A stretch of 64,000 nucleotides of DNA from SCUS01 sp966211675 (GTDB taxonomy: Bacteria > Myxococcota_A > Polyangia > Polyangiales > Ga0077539). The translations under genes were made by a program, and so were the position numbers. The stretch is from the NCBI GenBank assembly GCA_966211675.1, contig CBIHPK010000006.1, positions 1 to 64,000 of the forward strand, in the 5' to 3' direction. The notes below the pieces were generated by a model that was given only the letters and a program-made list of their open reading frames with translations, did no database searches and was not told the DNA's origin. Numbering within the stretch: position 1 is the first letter of the stretch; each line of letters begins with the position of its first letter. This document shows positions 1 through 13,864 of this stretch, piece after piece.

Positions 1-20
1 TGGGGGTCTTTCCGGGGTGT

Positions 21-32
21 GGGGGGGGGGGG
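21..32. repeat. 12-base G homopolymer in a G-run-rich stretch
   Basis: Twelve consecutive G residues, with further G runs at 2-6 and 14-17. The tract lies just beyond the 3' end of the SPOR-domain gene. It could form a G-quadruplex, could be a length-variable slippage site, or could carry an assembly length error. No gene is seen in positions 1-92. Confidence 0.7.
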
Positions 33-92
33 TGTGGTTTGGGAAGGCAAGGAGGGCGAAGCGAAGAAGCGTAAGGAAGGGGTATGTCGTCG

Positions 93-878
93 TTACGGAT
101 GCGCGGCGGGCGCCTCTCGGCGCACCACGATCGCGGGCATCCGCTCGCGGTTCTCGAAGTCCGCGCGGTACGCGCTCGCCTCGCGAAGGTTGTTGAAGGG
201 ACCGACCCGGACGCGGTGCCACACCACGTTGTTGGGGTCCGTCGCGGGCTGCGCGACGTACGCCCGGTGGCCGCGATCGCGCAGCCGCTGGGCGAAGGTC
301 TGGGCGTGGCCCACCGCGCGGAACGAGCTCACCTGCACGGTGAACGCGCCGTCGCTGCCAGCGGGGACGGGGGCGCCGCGCGGCGGCGTCGCGGTGGGGC
401 CGACGGTGCCGGCGTTGGTCAGCGCCGACTCGCTGAGCCGCACGCCGAAGCCACCGAGCGGCGACGCGCTCTGCGGCAGGAGCACCGGCCGCTGCGAGGC
501 GTCGGCCAGCGACGGACCGCCCAGGAGCTGGGCCGTCGCGTTGGCCACCGCGCCGGGGGTGGGCGAGGCCGCCGTCGCCGCGGCGGGGGCCGCCGGGGTC
601 GAGCCCGCCGGGCTCCCGGTGAGGCGCTCGGCGTAGGTGAGGTTCGCGGCCGCCGCGGCCTCCGGGCGCTGAGCGAGGCGGTCGAGCTGCGCCAGCGGGT
701 CTTCCCGCGGCGTCGGTCGCGCGTCCCCTGCCTCACGACCCACCATCACGCCGACGGCGAAGAGCACGCAGGCAGTGGCGATGGCGCCGAGGGCGATGGA
801 CATCAAGCGCGACGAGTGACTGACGTCATCGCGTTCCTGGATCTGGTCGAGGTCACGCATGGAACCCATTGCGTCCAT
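93..878 (-). CDS. SPOR-domain membrane protein
   Basis: Inner-membrane protein with a periplasmic SPOR domain, a fold that in general binds denuded peptidoglycan glycan strands at division sites. I chose the ATG at 878, reading MDAMGSMRD, which has AGGAG about 14 nt upstream; an in-frame start at 932 is possible. Order: a short charged cytoplasmic tail, one transmembrane helix (SIALGAIATACVLFAVGVMV, about residues 27-46), a long Ala/Pro/Thr-rich linker, then the SPOR domain over roughly the last 75 residues, beginning FTVQVSSF and including VRVGPF. The lipoprotein gene at 976-1425 lies 97 nt upstream on the same strand, so the two may be co-transcribed. The domain call is firm; the specific role (division or general envelope) is inference. 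Confidence 0.82.
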   Translation of the reverse strand: MDAMGSMRDLDQIQERDDVSHSSRLMSIALGAIATACVLFAVGVMVGREAGDARPTPREDPLAQLDRLAQRPEAAAAANLTYAERLTGSPAGSTPAAPAAATAASPTPGAVANATAQLLGGPSLADASQRPVLLPQSASPLGGFGVRLSESALTNAGTVGPTATPPRGAPVPAGSDGAFTVQVSSFRAVGHAQTFAQRLRDRGHRAYVAQPATDPNNVVWHRVRVGPFNNLREASAYRADFENRERMPAIVVRREAPAAHP

Positions 879-975
879 GGCCAAGGGCTTCGCTCCTGTA
901 CACAGCGGATCGGAGTGATCCGCTGGGCGCACCTTTCGTCGAAGGCACCCGCTCCGTCACCTTTTCGGCAATGGG

Positions 976-1425
976 CTACCGCGGCGCCGCGACGATCACG
1001 GTGCGCGACAGCGACAGCTCGGCGCTGGGCGTCGACGCGATCTGGTACACGTTGAGCGAGTCGCCCACCCGCGCCGCGAGCACCGTCGCGGTCCCGCGCA
1101 CCCGCACCGGACCCACCACCGCGCGCCAGAGCCCCGCCGCGCTGGCGTTGGTCACCACCGTGAGCGTCTCGCCGGTGGGCGCGCTCGCGTGCGCGGCCGT
1201 GTCGTCCACGATCACCTGCGCCCCCGGGAGCGCGTCGTTGCCCTCCAGGGTCACGATCACCCCGCCCTGCGGGCACTCGGTCGGCTCGCAGGTCGTGACC
1301 GTGATCCCCGAGATGCTCGGCGGGGGCAACGGGAGCGAGCGCTGCAGGCAGCCCGAGGCGGCCAGGAGCAGGAGGCCCGGGAGCACCGGGAAGAGAGGTC
1401 GCGAGAGGGGGGGCACGGCAGGCAC
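976..1425 (-). CDS. Small secreted lipoprotein of unknown function
   Basis: Predicted lipoprotein of 149 residues. The GTG start at 1425 opens a signal peptide with the hydrophobic core LFPVLPGLLLLAASGC; the Cys at about residue 26 is the likely lipidation site. The mature part reads like one or two beta-rich domains, with a CEPTECPQG segment whose two Cys may form a disulfide, followed by repeated beta strands. No family was recognised. It is divergent from gyrA and is the upstream partner of the SPOR gene. The signal peptide is clear; the function is unknown. Confidence 0.65.
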   Translation of the reverse strand: MPAVPPLSRPLFPVLPGLLLLAASGCLQRSLPLPPPSISGITVTTCEPTECPQGGVIVTLEGNDALPGAQVIVDDTAAHASAPTGETLTVVTNASAAGLWRAVVGPVRVRGTATVLAARVGDSLNVYQIASTPSAELSLSRTVIVAAPR

Positions 1426-1575
1426 GAGCCTAGCAGCCGGCGTTCCGCGCGGGCTTCACGGGCGATGTCGGGGTGCGATGGAGGGGGCTGCCAGCGGAGG
1501 TTGTCGGAGGGCCGTCAACGTGAGTTGGCCGTGACATATCCTGACCGGTCCGAGTGCTCGCGAGAGTACTTCAAA

Positions 1576-1614
1576 ATGGAGGTTTTCGATGGGGTCTGCT
1601 AGACCGTCCCGGCC
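1576..1614 (+). promoter_or_regulatory. gyrA leader: strong SD feeding out-of-frame starts
   Basis: The gyrA ATG at 1615 has no recognisable Shine-Dalgarno sequence in the 20 nt before it. A GGAGG at 1578-1582 is ideally spaced for an ATG at 1589, which opens a frame running into gyrA out of register. A second ATG at 1576 opens an 8-codon frame, MEVFDGVC, whose TAG ends at 1602, 12 nt before gyrA. An in-frame stop at 1600-1602 excludes an earlier gyrA start. This suggests translation coupled to a leader peptide, or SD-independent initiation. Confidence 0.4.
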
Positions 1615-4251
<2,637 letters not shown>

Positions 4252-4266
4252 GAGGCTAAGGGGACC

Positions 4267-5202
4267 TTGCGACGCGTTTACACGGTATGTAAACGGACGG
4301 TGGGGGCGGCGGCGCTGCTGGGCGGAGCAGAGTGCTTCGCGCAGGACGCGCCGGCCCCTCCGTGGTCGCAGACCTCACCGGCCCCGACGGGGCCCGCAGG
4401 CGGGGAGGAGACCCGGGAGGTCCCGCAGGCGGGGCGGTGGCCCTCGATGGGCCAGGCTCCGGTCGCGCGGCGAGCGGAGGCCGAGGCCCGGCGCCCGGTA
4501 CAGCGGGGATCGGAGGACCCGGGGACGAGCCAGCACTTCCAGATGCCCTCGGCGGTGCTGCTCCGCTACGGCGACTTCGCGGGGATGTACCTCACGCACC
4601 TCGGCTGGATCGGGCTGCGCCGAGGGCTCACCCGCTCCATCGACGTCGGGGTGGGGGTTCCGTACTACTTCCTCGGGGTGTCCGTCGACGCGCGCATCGG
4701 CTTCGTGCAGCGCGAGGGCTTCGCGGCGGCGTGGTGGGCCTACGCCACGGTGCCCTTCGTGGCGGAGGGCGAGCGGCCGGCGAGCCAGCTCGGGTTCACC
4801 TGGTCGTACGCGGGCCTCGGCTGGGCCACCGGGCCGCTCGTCTCCCTCTGGAACGACCGCGTCGGCGTCCACGCGGGCGTCCACATCGCGCAGCGCACGG
4901 GCCTCGGCGGGGCCTGGCTGCTCAGCCACGTGACCGCCGAGGTGCGGATCATCGAGGGCATCAAGTTCCTCCTCCAGGGGGTGTCCTTCAACGAGCTGTC
5001 GCTGGAGAAGAGCGACACGGCGCGGCCGCTCGTCGGCAACGGGGCGGCCCGCTGGCTCCCCTACGCGCTCGCGGGGGTGCGCTTCTACACCCGGCGCTTC
5101 TCGGCCGACATGGGCGCGCTGGCGCCGCTCTCGCGCGACTGCCCGCTGTGGTCCGAGCGGCTGGCGGTCATCCCCTGGGTCGCCCTCACGCACCGGTTCT
5201 GA
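4267..5202 (+). CDS. Secreted beta-barrel-like outer-membrane protein
   Basis: Predicted exported protein of 311 residues. The TTG at 4267 is preceded 6 nt upstream by AAGGGG and opens a plausible signal peptide ending CFAQD. Residues 27-90 are low-complexity and Pro/Ala/Glu-rich. From about residue 95 the sequence has alternating aromatic/hydrophobic and Gly strands (for example VGVGVPYYFLGVSVDARIGF) and ends in a C-terminal Phe (THRF), both typical of outer-membrane barrels. It sits 15 nt after gyrA and 4 nt before the HExxH gene, so it is probably co-transcribed with both. No family name can be given. Confidence 0.7.
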   Translation: MRRVYTVCKRTVGAAALLGGAECFAQDAPAPPWSQTSPAPTGPAGGEETREVPQAGRWPSMGQAPVARRAEAEARRPVQRGSEDPGTSQHFQMPSAVLLRYGDFAGMYLTHLGWIGLRRGLTRSIDVGVGVPYYFLGVSVDARIGFVQREGFAAAWWAYATVPFVAEGERPASQLGFTWSYAGLGWATGPLVSLWNDRVGVHAGVHIAQRTGLGGAWLLSHVTAEVRIIEGIKFLLQGVSFNELSLEKSDTARPLVGNGAARWLPYALAGVRFYTRRFSADMGALAPLSRDCPLWSERLAVIPWVALTHRF

Positions 5203-5206
5203 CCCG

Positions 5207-5770
5207 ATGGTCGACCTCGATCGCCAGCGATATGAGCGCCTCCTCGACGAGATGGCGCGCCGCGCCGCCCCGGTGGTCATCCGTCACAAGTCCGGCTCGC
5301 GGCTCCAGCGCTACATCGACCGGGCGCTGCGGGTGCTCACCCTCGGCGGGCAGGATCGCTACCTCACCGACTACGTCACCACCCTCGGGACGACCATCTG
5401 GGTGCCCGACACCTGGGAGTCCTGGTCCTACCGCTCGCGCTACAAGGTCCTGCGCCACGAGCTGGTGCACGTGCGGCAGTTCGAGCGCTTCACCTGGCCC
5501 GGGATGGTGCTGATCTACGGGTTCTTCCCGCTGCCGGCGGGCCTCGCGTGGGGGCGGGCGATGCTGGAGTGGGAGGCCTACGCGGTCACCCTCGAGGTCG
5601 AGGCCGAGCTCGACGGCCTCGCCGCGGCCTCCGACCCGGGCCTACACGACGAGATCGTCCGGCGCTTCACCGGGCCCGACTACGGCTGGATGTGGCCCTT
5701 CGAGGGGTGGGTGCGTATGCGCATCGCAGAGACGCTCACAGCAATCTCGCGACGGCCCCCGATGCCCTGA
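5207..5770 (+). CDS. HExxH-motif protein, possible metallopeptidase
   Basis: A 187-residue protein with HELVH at residues 84-88 and a candidate third zinc ligand in EWEAYA at 121-126, the layout of a gluzincin-like metallopeptidase (HExxH plus a downstream Glu). Between them is a hydrophobic stretch (PGMVLIYGFFPLPAGLAWG, about 98-116), which may be a membrane-inserted hairpin. There is no N-terminal signal peptide. It starts 4 nt after the barrel-like gene and ends 16 nt before the Hsp70 gene. Proteolytic activity is inferred only from the motif; the protein is shorter than most characterised peptidases of this class. Confidence 0.62.
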   Translation: MVDLDRQRYERLLDEMARRAAPVVIRHKSGSRLQRYIDRALRVLTLGGQDRYLTDYVTTLGTTIWVPDTWESWSYRSRYKVLRHELVHVRQFERFTWPGMVLIYGFFPLPAGLAWGRAMLEWEAYAVTLEVEAELDGLAAASDPGLHDEIVRRFTGPDYGWMWPFEGWVRMRIAETLTAISRRPPMP

Positions 5771-5786
5771 TAGACTCCAGGGCAAG

Positions 5787-8569
<2,783 letters not shown>

Positions 8570-8570
<1 letters not shown>

Positions 8571-9085
8571 TGCTGTCCGACAAGGTCCTCGCCGAGAACC
8601 TCGACCGCATCGACTACTACACCCTGCTGGGAGTGGCCCGCGATGCGCCGCTCGCGCAGATCCGCGACGCGTTCCACAAGTTCGCGATCCGCTTCCACCC
8701 CGATCAGCACATCGACGACTCGGAGACGCAGCTCCGGGTGCTCAAGGTCTTCAAGCGCGGCTCCGAGGGCTACCGCGTGCTGCTCGACCCGGTGCTCCGG
8801 GCCCGCTACGACGCCGCCGTCGCGCGTGGCGAGTCGCGCCTCTCGCCCGACGCCGAGCGCACCAAGGTCGTGGGCGAGGCCAAGGTCAGCTCCGTCGCCG
8901 ACGAACCGCTCCCCGGGGACGTGCAGCCGCTCTACACCCAGGTCGCCGACAGCCTGCGGCGAGGCGACGTGAAGAACGCCAAGGCTTTCATGATGCTGCT
9001 CGGGCGGAAGTCCAACCACCCGAAGGTGCAGGCCCTCGCCCGCGAGGTGCTCGAGGCCGAGCAGAACCTCCTGCGCCGCCGCTGA
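8570..9085 (+). CDS. J-domain co-chaperone
   Basis: A 171-residue protein with an N-terminal J domain: IDYYTLLGVARDAPLAQIRDAF, the HPD tripeptide at residues 43-45 that stimulates Hsp70 ATPase, then VLKVFKRGSEGYRVLLDP. It lacks the Gly/Phe region and zinc-finger of DnaJ. The C-terminal third (about 120-171) is helical and TPR-like (ADSLRRGDVKNAKAFMMLLG). Its start overlaps the stop of the upstream Hsp70-like gene by 1 nt, so it is the likely dedicated partner of that unusual Hsp70. It converges on pspA with only 17 nt between the genes. Confidence 0.92.
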
Positions 9086-9102
9086 GCGGAGCGGGCGCCC
9101 CG

Positions 9103-9771
9103 CTACTTCTTCAGTCGGGCCTTGAGGGCTGCGAGCTCGTCCTCGAGCCCGTCGCCGGTCTCGCCGCGCTCCAGCTTGCGGAAGCGCTCCTCCAGCGAGT
9201 TCTTCTTCGGGTCCTCGATCACGTCGTGGGCCTCGACCTCCGCCTCCATCGCGTCGATGCGCTCCTGCATCTCCCGCAGCCGGCCCACCGCCCCGGCGTT
9301 GCTGCCGCCGACCGGGTTGCCGCCCGCGGCGCGCGCCTGCGCGACCTGCGACGACAGGGTGTTCTTTCGGGCCTTCAGCTCTTCGAGCTTGCGCTCGAGC
9401 TGCTCGATGGTCGCGCGCAGCTCGGTCACGTAGGCGCTCTGCTGCTCCTTGTGCTTGTCCGTGTCGAGCGCGTCGGTCTCGTTCTTCTTCTTGCGCTTGA
9501 GCGCCTCCTTGGCGAGCTCCTCGTCGCCCTGCTCGAGGGCGAGCATCGCGCGGCGCTCCCACGACGCGGACTCCTCCAGCTGGTCGCGCTGCTTCTTCTC
9601 CAGGTGCTTCACCGAGGCCAGCGAGGACACCACCTCCTGGCGGGCCTTCTTCAGCTCCTCGGACATGTCCTCGATGGTCTGCGACAGCACCTTGGCGGGG
9701 TCTTCCGCCTTGTCGATGAGCGCGTTGATGTTCGACTTCACGGCGCGGCTGAAGCGATCGACGATTCCCAT
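9103..9771 (-). CDS. pspA: PspA/IM30 membrane-stress protein
   Basis: PspA/IM30 (Vipp1) family, 222 residues from the ATG at 9771 (MGIVDRFSRAVKSNINALID, the family's hallmark start with the membrane-binding amphipathic helix). Nearly all the rest is predicted coiled coil, as expected for proteins that form ESCRT-III-like rings and stabilise stressed inner membranes. GGGAG lies about 12 nt before the start. There is no pspF or pspBC partner nearby. The gene is convergent with the J-domain gene. Confidence 0.93.
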   Translation of the reverse strand: MGIVDRFSRAVKSNINALIDKAEDPAKVLSQTIEDMSEELKKARQEVVSSLASVKHLEKKQRDQLEESASWERRAMLALEQGDEELAKEALKRKKKNETDALDTDKHKEQQSAYVTELRATIEQLERKLEELKARKNTLSSQVAQARAAGGNPVGGSNAGAVGRLREMQERIDAMEAEVEAHDVIEDPKKNSLEERFRKLERGETGDGLEDELAALKARLKK

Positions 9772-9865
9772 GACGACTTTGAACTCCCGGTGGCAGACGA
9801 CGCGGAGACGCGCAGATCGTTGCATCGGGCAGCGAGGCTGTCCAGGGATCGCGCGGACGCCGCGC

Positions 9866-10906
9866 TCACTCCCGCCCGTTGCCGCCGAGCGCGGAGAGGA
9901 TCGCCGAGCTCGTGGAGCTGGCGGACGTCGGCGGCGAGGTCGAGAGCACCACCTCGCTGTGCTGCCCCCGGCGCAGCGCGCGCATCCCCTCGGAGCCCCA
10001 GGCCACCACGCCGCCGCCCGCCTGCTTGGCGGCGTACATGGCCGCGTCGCAGCAGCGCATGAGCGCGTCGGCGTCGGTGGCGTGGTCGGGGAAGAAGGCC
10101 AGGCCCAGGCTCGCGCTCGACTCGATCTCCAGCGTGCCGCCGCCCGCGACCTCGAAGCGCAGCGGCTCGATGAGCGAGCGGTGCAGCTTCGCCGCGACGG
10201 AGCGCGCGGCCGCGAGGTCGGGCATGTTCTCCAGCAGGCACACGAACTCGTCGCCGCCCCAGCGCGCGACGCTGTCGGAGGCGCGCAGGGCGGCGCGCAG
10301 CCGCGAGGCGATGGCGCAGAGCACCGCGTCGCCGACGTGGTGGCCGTGGCGGTCGTTGATGGGCTTGAAGCGGTCGAGGTCGATGAAGACCAGCGCCATG
10401 CGCTCGGACTGCCGCGCCGCGCGGCGGAGCGCCGTCTGCAGTCGGTCGGTGAACAGCAGGCGGTTGGGCAGGCCGGTGAGCTCGTCGTGCAGCGCCGCGG
10501 AGGCCACCACGTGCACGAGCTGCGAGCGGGCGATGGCGTGCGTGAGCGCGCGCTCGAGCAGCGAGGTGGTGAACTCTCCCTTCACCAGGAAATCCTGCGC
10601 TCCCTGCTGCAGGGCGAGGGTGCCGACGCTGCGGTCGCCGAGGCCCGTGAGCACCACGCAGGGCAGGCGGGGCAGGTGCCGGCGCGCGTTGAGGAAGGTG
10701 TCGAGGCCGGAGCTGTCCGGGACGTTGAGGTCGAGCACCACCACGTCCGGGTGCACCCTCTCCACGGCGGAGGAGAGGGCCGAGAGGCGGTCGATGGAGT
10801 GCACCTCGAAGCGGTGGTCGACGCTGCGGTCGAGGCAGCGGATGAAGCGCAGTCGGTCGACCGTGTCGTCTTCCAGGAGAAGGACTCTGATCAGGTTCTC
10901 GGGCAC
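9866..10906 (-). CDS. Response regulator with GGDEF diguanylate cyclase output
   Basis: Two-domain signalling protein of 346 residues. The receiver domain (about 5-120) has acidic residues LLLEDD, the phospho-acceptor Asp59 in VVVLDLNVPD and Lys109. The GGDEF domain (about 130-300) has a perfect GGDEF at 217-221 and an intact inhibitory I-site RASD at 208-211, so active c-di-GMP synthesis with product inhibition is expected. The GTG at 10906 is preceded by GAGGTG at 5-nt spacing. The C-terminal 40 residues are Ser/Thr-rich and disordered. No cognate kinase is adjacent. Confidence 0.93.
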   Translation of the reverse strand: MPENLIRVLLLEDDTVDRLRFIRCLDRSVDHRFEVHSIDRLSALSSAVERVHPDVVVLDLNVPDSSGLDTFLNARRHLPRLPCVVLTGLGDRSVGTLALQQGAQDFLVKGEFTTSLLERALTHAIARSQLVHVVASAALHDELTGLPNRLLFTDRLQTALRRAARQSERMALVFIDLDRFKPINDRHGHHVGDAVLCAIASRLRAALRASDSVARWGGDEFVCLLENMPDLAAARSVAAKLHRSLIEPLRFEVAGGGTLEIESSASLGLAFFPDHATDADALMRCCDAAMYAAKQAGGGVVAWGSEGMRALRRGQHSEVVLSTSPPTSASSTSSAILSALGGNGRE

Positions 10907-11163
10907 ACGACACCTCACCGGCCGGTCCACCACCAGCGAAGGGCAGATAATCCACATCAGTATGCGGTCCCCGATTGGAGATCGGCAAGCCGGATAGCAA
11001 CCGGCGGAGGCGCTCACCTCGGGCGGCGCATCGGGGGGCTTGCGGTGCGCGAGAGCCAGGGCGGGGTGACCGTCGAGGTAGGCAAAAGTCGTTGACGAGT
11101 GTGCGCGCTGCGTGGTCCCTCTTGAGCGTGGCTGGCTATGGGTCCAGCCGTCGGAGGCAAAGC

Positions 11164-11604
11164 ATGTCCACGGTTCAATACGGGATGACGGGAAGTTCGG
11201 TCCGACACCTCCAGCAGGCGCTCGTCGAGCAGGGTTACGAGATCGACGTCGACGGCGACTTCGGCGACGCGACCTTCGAGGCCCTGAGCCATTTCCAGGA
11301 GGCCAACGACCTCGACGTCGATGGCATCGCTGGTCCGCGCACCCTCGCGGCGCTCGGCCTCGGCGGCGTGGCGCACTCCTCGGGCTCCTCGCACGGCAGC
11401 CGGCACCCGATGCTCGAGCGCGGGGCCGAGGGCCGCTCGGTGCGCGTGCTCCAGGAGGCGCTGGTCGAGGCGGGCTACGAGATCGACGTCGACGGCGACT
11501 TCGGCCGCGCCACCGAGCAGGCCGTGCTGGCCTTCCAGGAAGCCAACGAGCTCGACATGGACGGCGTCGTCGGCCCCAACACCTGGGCCGCGCTCGGCGT
11601 CTGA
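11164..11604 (+). CDS. Tandem peptidoglycan-binding (PG_binding_1) protein
   Basis: A 146-residue protein made of two PG_binding_1-type repeats and little else. Repeat 1 spans about residues 3-66 and repeat 2 about 76-144. Both contain GYEIDVDGDFG, a FQEAN segment and G-P-x-T-x-AALG, joined by a Ser/Gly/His-rich linker. There is no signal peptide, membrane segment or catalytic domain. GGAGG lies 7 nt before the ATG. It may be a wall-targeting module acting in trans, or cargo of a signal-less secretion route; both are inference. Confidence 0.88.
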   Translation: MSTVQYGMTGSSVRHLQQALVEQGYEIDVDGDFGDATFEALSHFQEANDLDVDGIAGPRTLAALGLGGVAHSSGSSHGSRHPMLERGAEGRSVRVLQEALVEAGYEIDVDGDFGRATEQAVLAFQEANELDMDGVVGPNTWAALGV

Positions 11605-11649
11605 CGCCTCCTCCTCCTCACGCTCACACCAGACACACCTCACACCTTC

Positions 11650-13014
11650 TCAAGCGACCGATGCGATGGGGGCGAGCGGCGTCCCCAGCGCCTCCAGCAG
11701 CGTCCGCGCGACGGCCAGCGCCCGCACGTCCTCGCCCCTCGGCGCGACGAGCTGCACCCCCACGGGAGCCGCTCCGGCCCGCGGCCACAGCGGGATCGAC
11801 GTGGCCGGGTGGCCGCTCGCGTTGAAGCCCGCGGTGAAGGCTCCGAGCGGAGCCGCGCCGTCGAAGAGAGCCTGCGCGGTGGCGCCGGCCCACGCTCCCA
11901 CGAGGGGAGCCGGCGCGCCCACGGTCGGGGTCACCCACAGGTCGACGTCGCCGAACCAGGCGTCCATGCGGGCGCGGAACATCTCCCGGCAGGCCATCGC
12001 GCTGGCGAGGTCGACCGGCCGGGAGCGATCGCGCAGCAGGCGCGTGGTGCCCTGGAGCTTCGCCTCCGAGGGGACGAACATCCCTCGCGCCAGGAAGCGG
12101 AACATCGGCAGGAACTCCTCGACGGTCCCCTCGAAGCCGGCGCTCTCCTCGACGTGGTGGCCGAGCTCCGAGAGCAGCGCCGCCACGCGCCGTACCGCGT
12201 CGACGATCTCCGGCGTGGAGTCGATCACCGTGCTCTGCGTGGTGAAGCGCACCCGAAGCTTCGAGGGCGGGCGCTGCACCGCGGAGAGGAAGCTCGCTCC
12301 TCGACCTCCCTGCAGGACGTCCATCAGCGCCGCGGCGTCGTCGACGCTGCGGGCGTGCGGACCGACCGTGGCGAGCCCGAGCGGCTCGAAGCGCGCGAAG
12401 GGGTTGGGGAGCAGGTCGCGCGTGGGCTTGTGCCCGACCAGGCCGCAGAAGGCCGCCGGGATGCGGATGGACCCGGCGCCGTCGCTCGCCACCGCGACGG
12501 AGAGCATGCCCGAGGCGATGGCCGCGGACGATCCGCCGGACGATCCGCCGGAGTAGCGGGAGCGGTCCCACGGGTTGCGCGTGGGGGGATGGAGCTCGGT
12601 GTCGATGATGGGGAGGATCGCGAGCTCGGAGGTCGCGAGCTTGCCCAGCATCACCATGCCCGCGCGGCGCACCGCGGCGCTGCTCACGTCGTCGATCGGC
12701 GACCAGAGGTAGCGGAACGAGCGCGACCCGAGGCGGGCGAACATCCCGCGCGTGAGGTGGATGTCCTTCATCGCGGTGGGCAGACCCCAGAGCGGCCCTC
12801 GCGCGGCGGCCGGATCTCGCCTGCGATCGGCGTCGAGCGAGCGGGCCGTCGCCAGCGCTCGCCGGGGGATCTGCTGCACGAAGGCGTGGAGCGCCGGGTC
12901 GCGACGGGCGATGCGGTCGAGGCTGGCGCGGGTCAGCTCCTCGACGGAGACCGAGCCCTCGCGGAGCAGCGAGGACTGGGCGAGCGCGGAGCGGTCGAGG
13001 ACGTCATCGAGCAT
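11650..13014 (-). CDS. Amidase-signature family hydrolase
   Basis: Amidase-signature enzyme of 454 residues (usual family size 450-500) with the complete Ser-cisSer-Lys triad: Lys83 in AMKDIHLTRG, cis-Ser158 in YSGGSSGGSSAA and nucleophile Ser182 in DGAGSIRIPAA. It hydrolyses amide bonds; the family includes GatA, fatty-acid amide hydrolase and aryl amidases, and the substrate cannot be told from sequence. GatA is unlikely, as no gatB or gatC is nearby. There is no signal peptide. The ATG at 13014 is divergent from the metallo-beta-lactamase-fold gene at 13087. Confidence 0.9.
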   Translation of the reverse strand: MLDDVLDRSALAQSSLLREGSVSVEELTRASLDRIARRDPALHAFVQQIPRRALATARSLDADRRRDPAAARGPLWGLPTAMKDIHLTRGMFARLGSRSFRYLWSPIDDVSSAAVRRAGMVMLGKLATSELAILPIIDTELHPPTRNPWDRSRYSGGSSGGSSAAIASGMLSVAVASDGAGSIRIPAAFCGLVGHKPTRDLLPNPFARFEPLGLATVGPHARSVDDAAALMDVLQGGRGASFLSAVQRPPSKLRVRFTTQSTVIDSTPEIVDAVRRVAALLSELGHHVEESAGFEGTVEEFLPMFRFLARGMFVPSEAKLQGTTRLLRDRSRPVDLASAMACREMFRARMDAWFGDVDLWVTPTVGAPAPLVGAWAGATAQALFDGAAPLGAFTAGFNASGHPATSIPLWPRAGAAPVGVQLVAPRGEDVRALAVARTLLEALGTPLAPIASVA

Positions 13015-13086
13015 AGGGGAGGGACGGTCCGTCGGGCGGAGGCGAGATGCAACCGGCCGACGGCGCTCGGGGTACGCTCGGCGGCC

Positions 13087-13833
13087 ATGACACTCTCGGT
13101 GCGGGTCGTCGGCGTCGGGGATGCGTTCACCGCGCGGTACTACAACGCCTGCCTGCTGGTGGAGTCGGAGGACACCCGGCTGCTCATCGACGCTCCGCCC
13201 GCGCTCGCCCGCGCGCTGCGCGACCTCGGCGACCGCGGAGGCCCCGCGCTCGGGCTCGACGACGTCGACCACGTGCTCATCACGCACCTGCACGGCGACC
13301 ACATGGGCGGCCTGGAGCAGCTGCTCTTCTGGCGGCGCTTCGTCACCGGGCGGCGCAGCGCGCTCTACGCCATCCCGGAGGTGCTCGCGGGCCTCTGGGA
13401 CGCTCGCCTCCGCGGCGGGATGGAGGTGCTCATGGACGCCTCCGGCGCCCGTCGCCCGCTCACCCTCGACGACTACGCCGAGGTGACCCCGATGCCCTCC
13501 GCGGGCGAGGAGTTCACCATCGGCTCGCTCACCCTCTCGTGGCGCCCGACGGTGCATCACATCCCCACCTCGGCGCTGCGCGTCCGCTCGGGCCCGAGCT
13601 CCCTCGGGTACAGCGCCGACACGGCCTTCGACCCTTCGCTCATCGCGTGGCTCTCGCCCGCCGACCTCGTGATCCACGAGACCAACCTCGGGGTGCACAC
13701 CCCGCTCGAGGCCCTGGTCGGGCTCGACCCGTCGCTGCGGGCGAGGATGAAGCTCATCCATTACCCCGACTTCCATGACGTGGACGCGTCGCCCATCGGG
13801 TGCGCGCGCGAAGGCGACCGCTACGACCTGTAG
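13087..13833 (+). CDS. Metallo-beta-lactamase-fold hydrolase, RNase Z-like subgroup
   Basis: MBL-fold metal-dependent hydrolase of 248 residues. The metal motif HLHGDH (H67, H69, D71, H72) is complete; later ligands are probably the His of TVHHIP, Asp in YSADTAFD and His near the C-terminus (HYPDF). The topology with LGYSADTAFD resembles RNase Z/ElaC-type and lactonase-like members, but the long exosite arm of tRNase Z is absent. The GMC oxidoreductase follows 31 nt downstream on the same strand. The substrate is unknown. Confidence 0.85.
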   Translation: MTLSVRVVGVGDAFTARYYNACLLVESEDTRLLIDAPPALARALRDLGDRGGPALGLDDVDHVLITHLHGDHMGGLEQLLFWRRFVTGRRSALYAIPEVLAGLWDARLRGGMEVLMDASGARRPLTLDDYAEVTPMPSAGEEFTIGSLTLSWRPTVHHIPTSALRVRSGPSSLGYSADTAFDPSLIAWLSPADLVIHETNLGVHTPLEALVGLDPSLRARMKLIHYPDFHDVDASPIGCAREGDRYDL

Positions 13834-13864
13834 GCGGCCCCGAGCGGTGCCACACTCACGCCCC

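Noticed and set aside
11650..13014. GatA subunit of the amidotransferase
   Set aside because: The amidase triad is present, but there is no gatB or gatC neighbour, and the divergent neighbour is a metal-dependent hydrolase.
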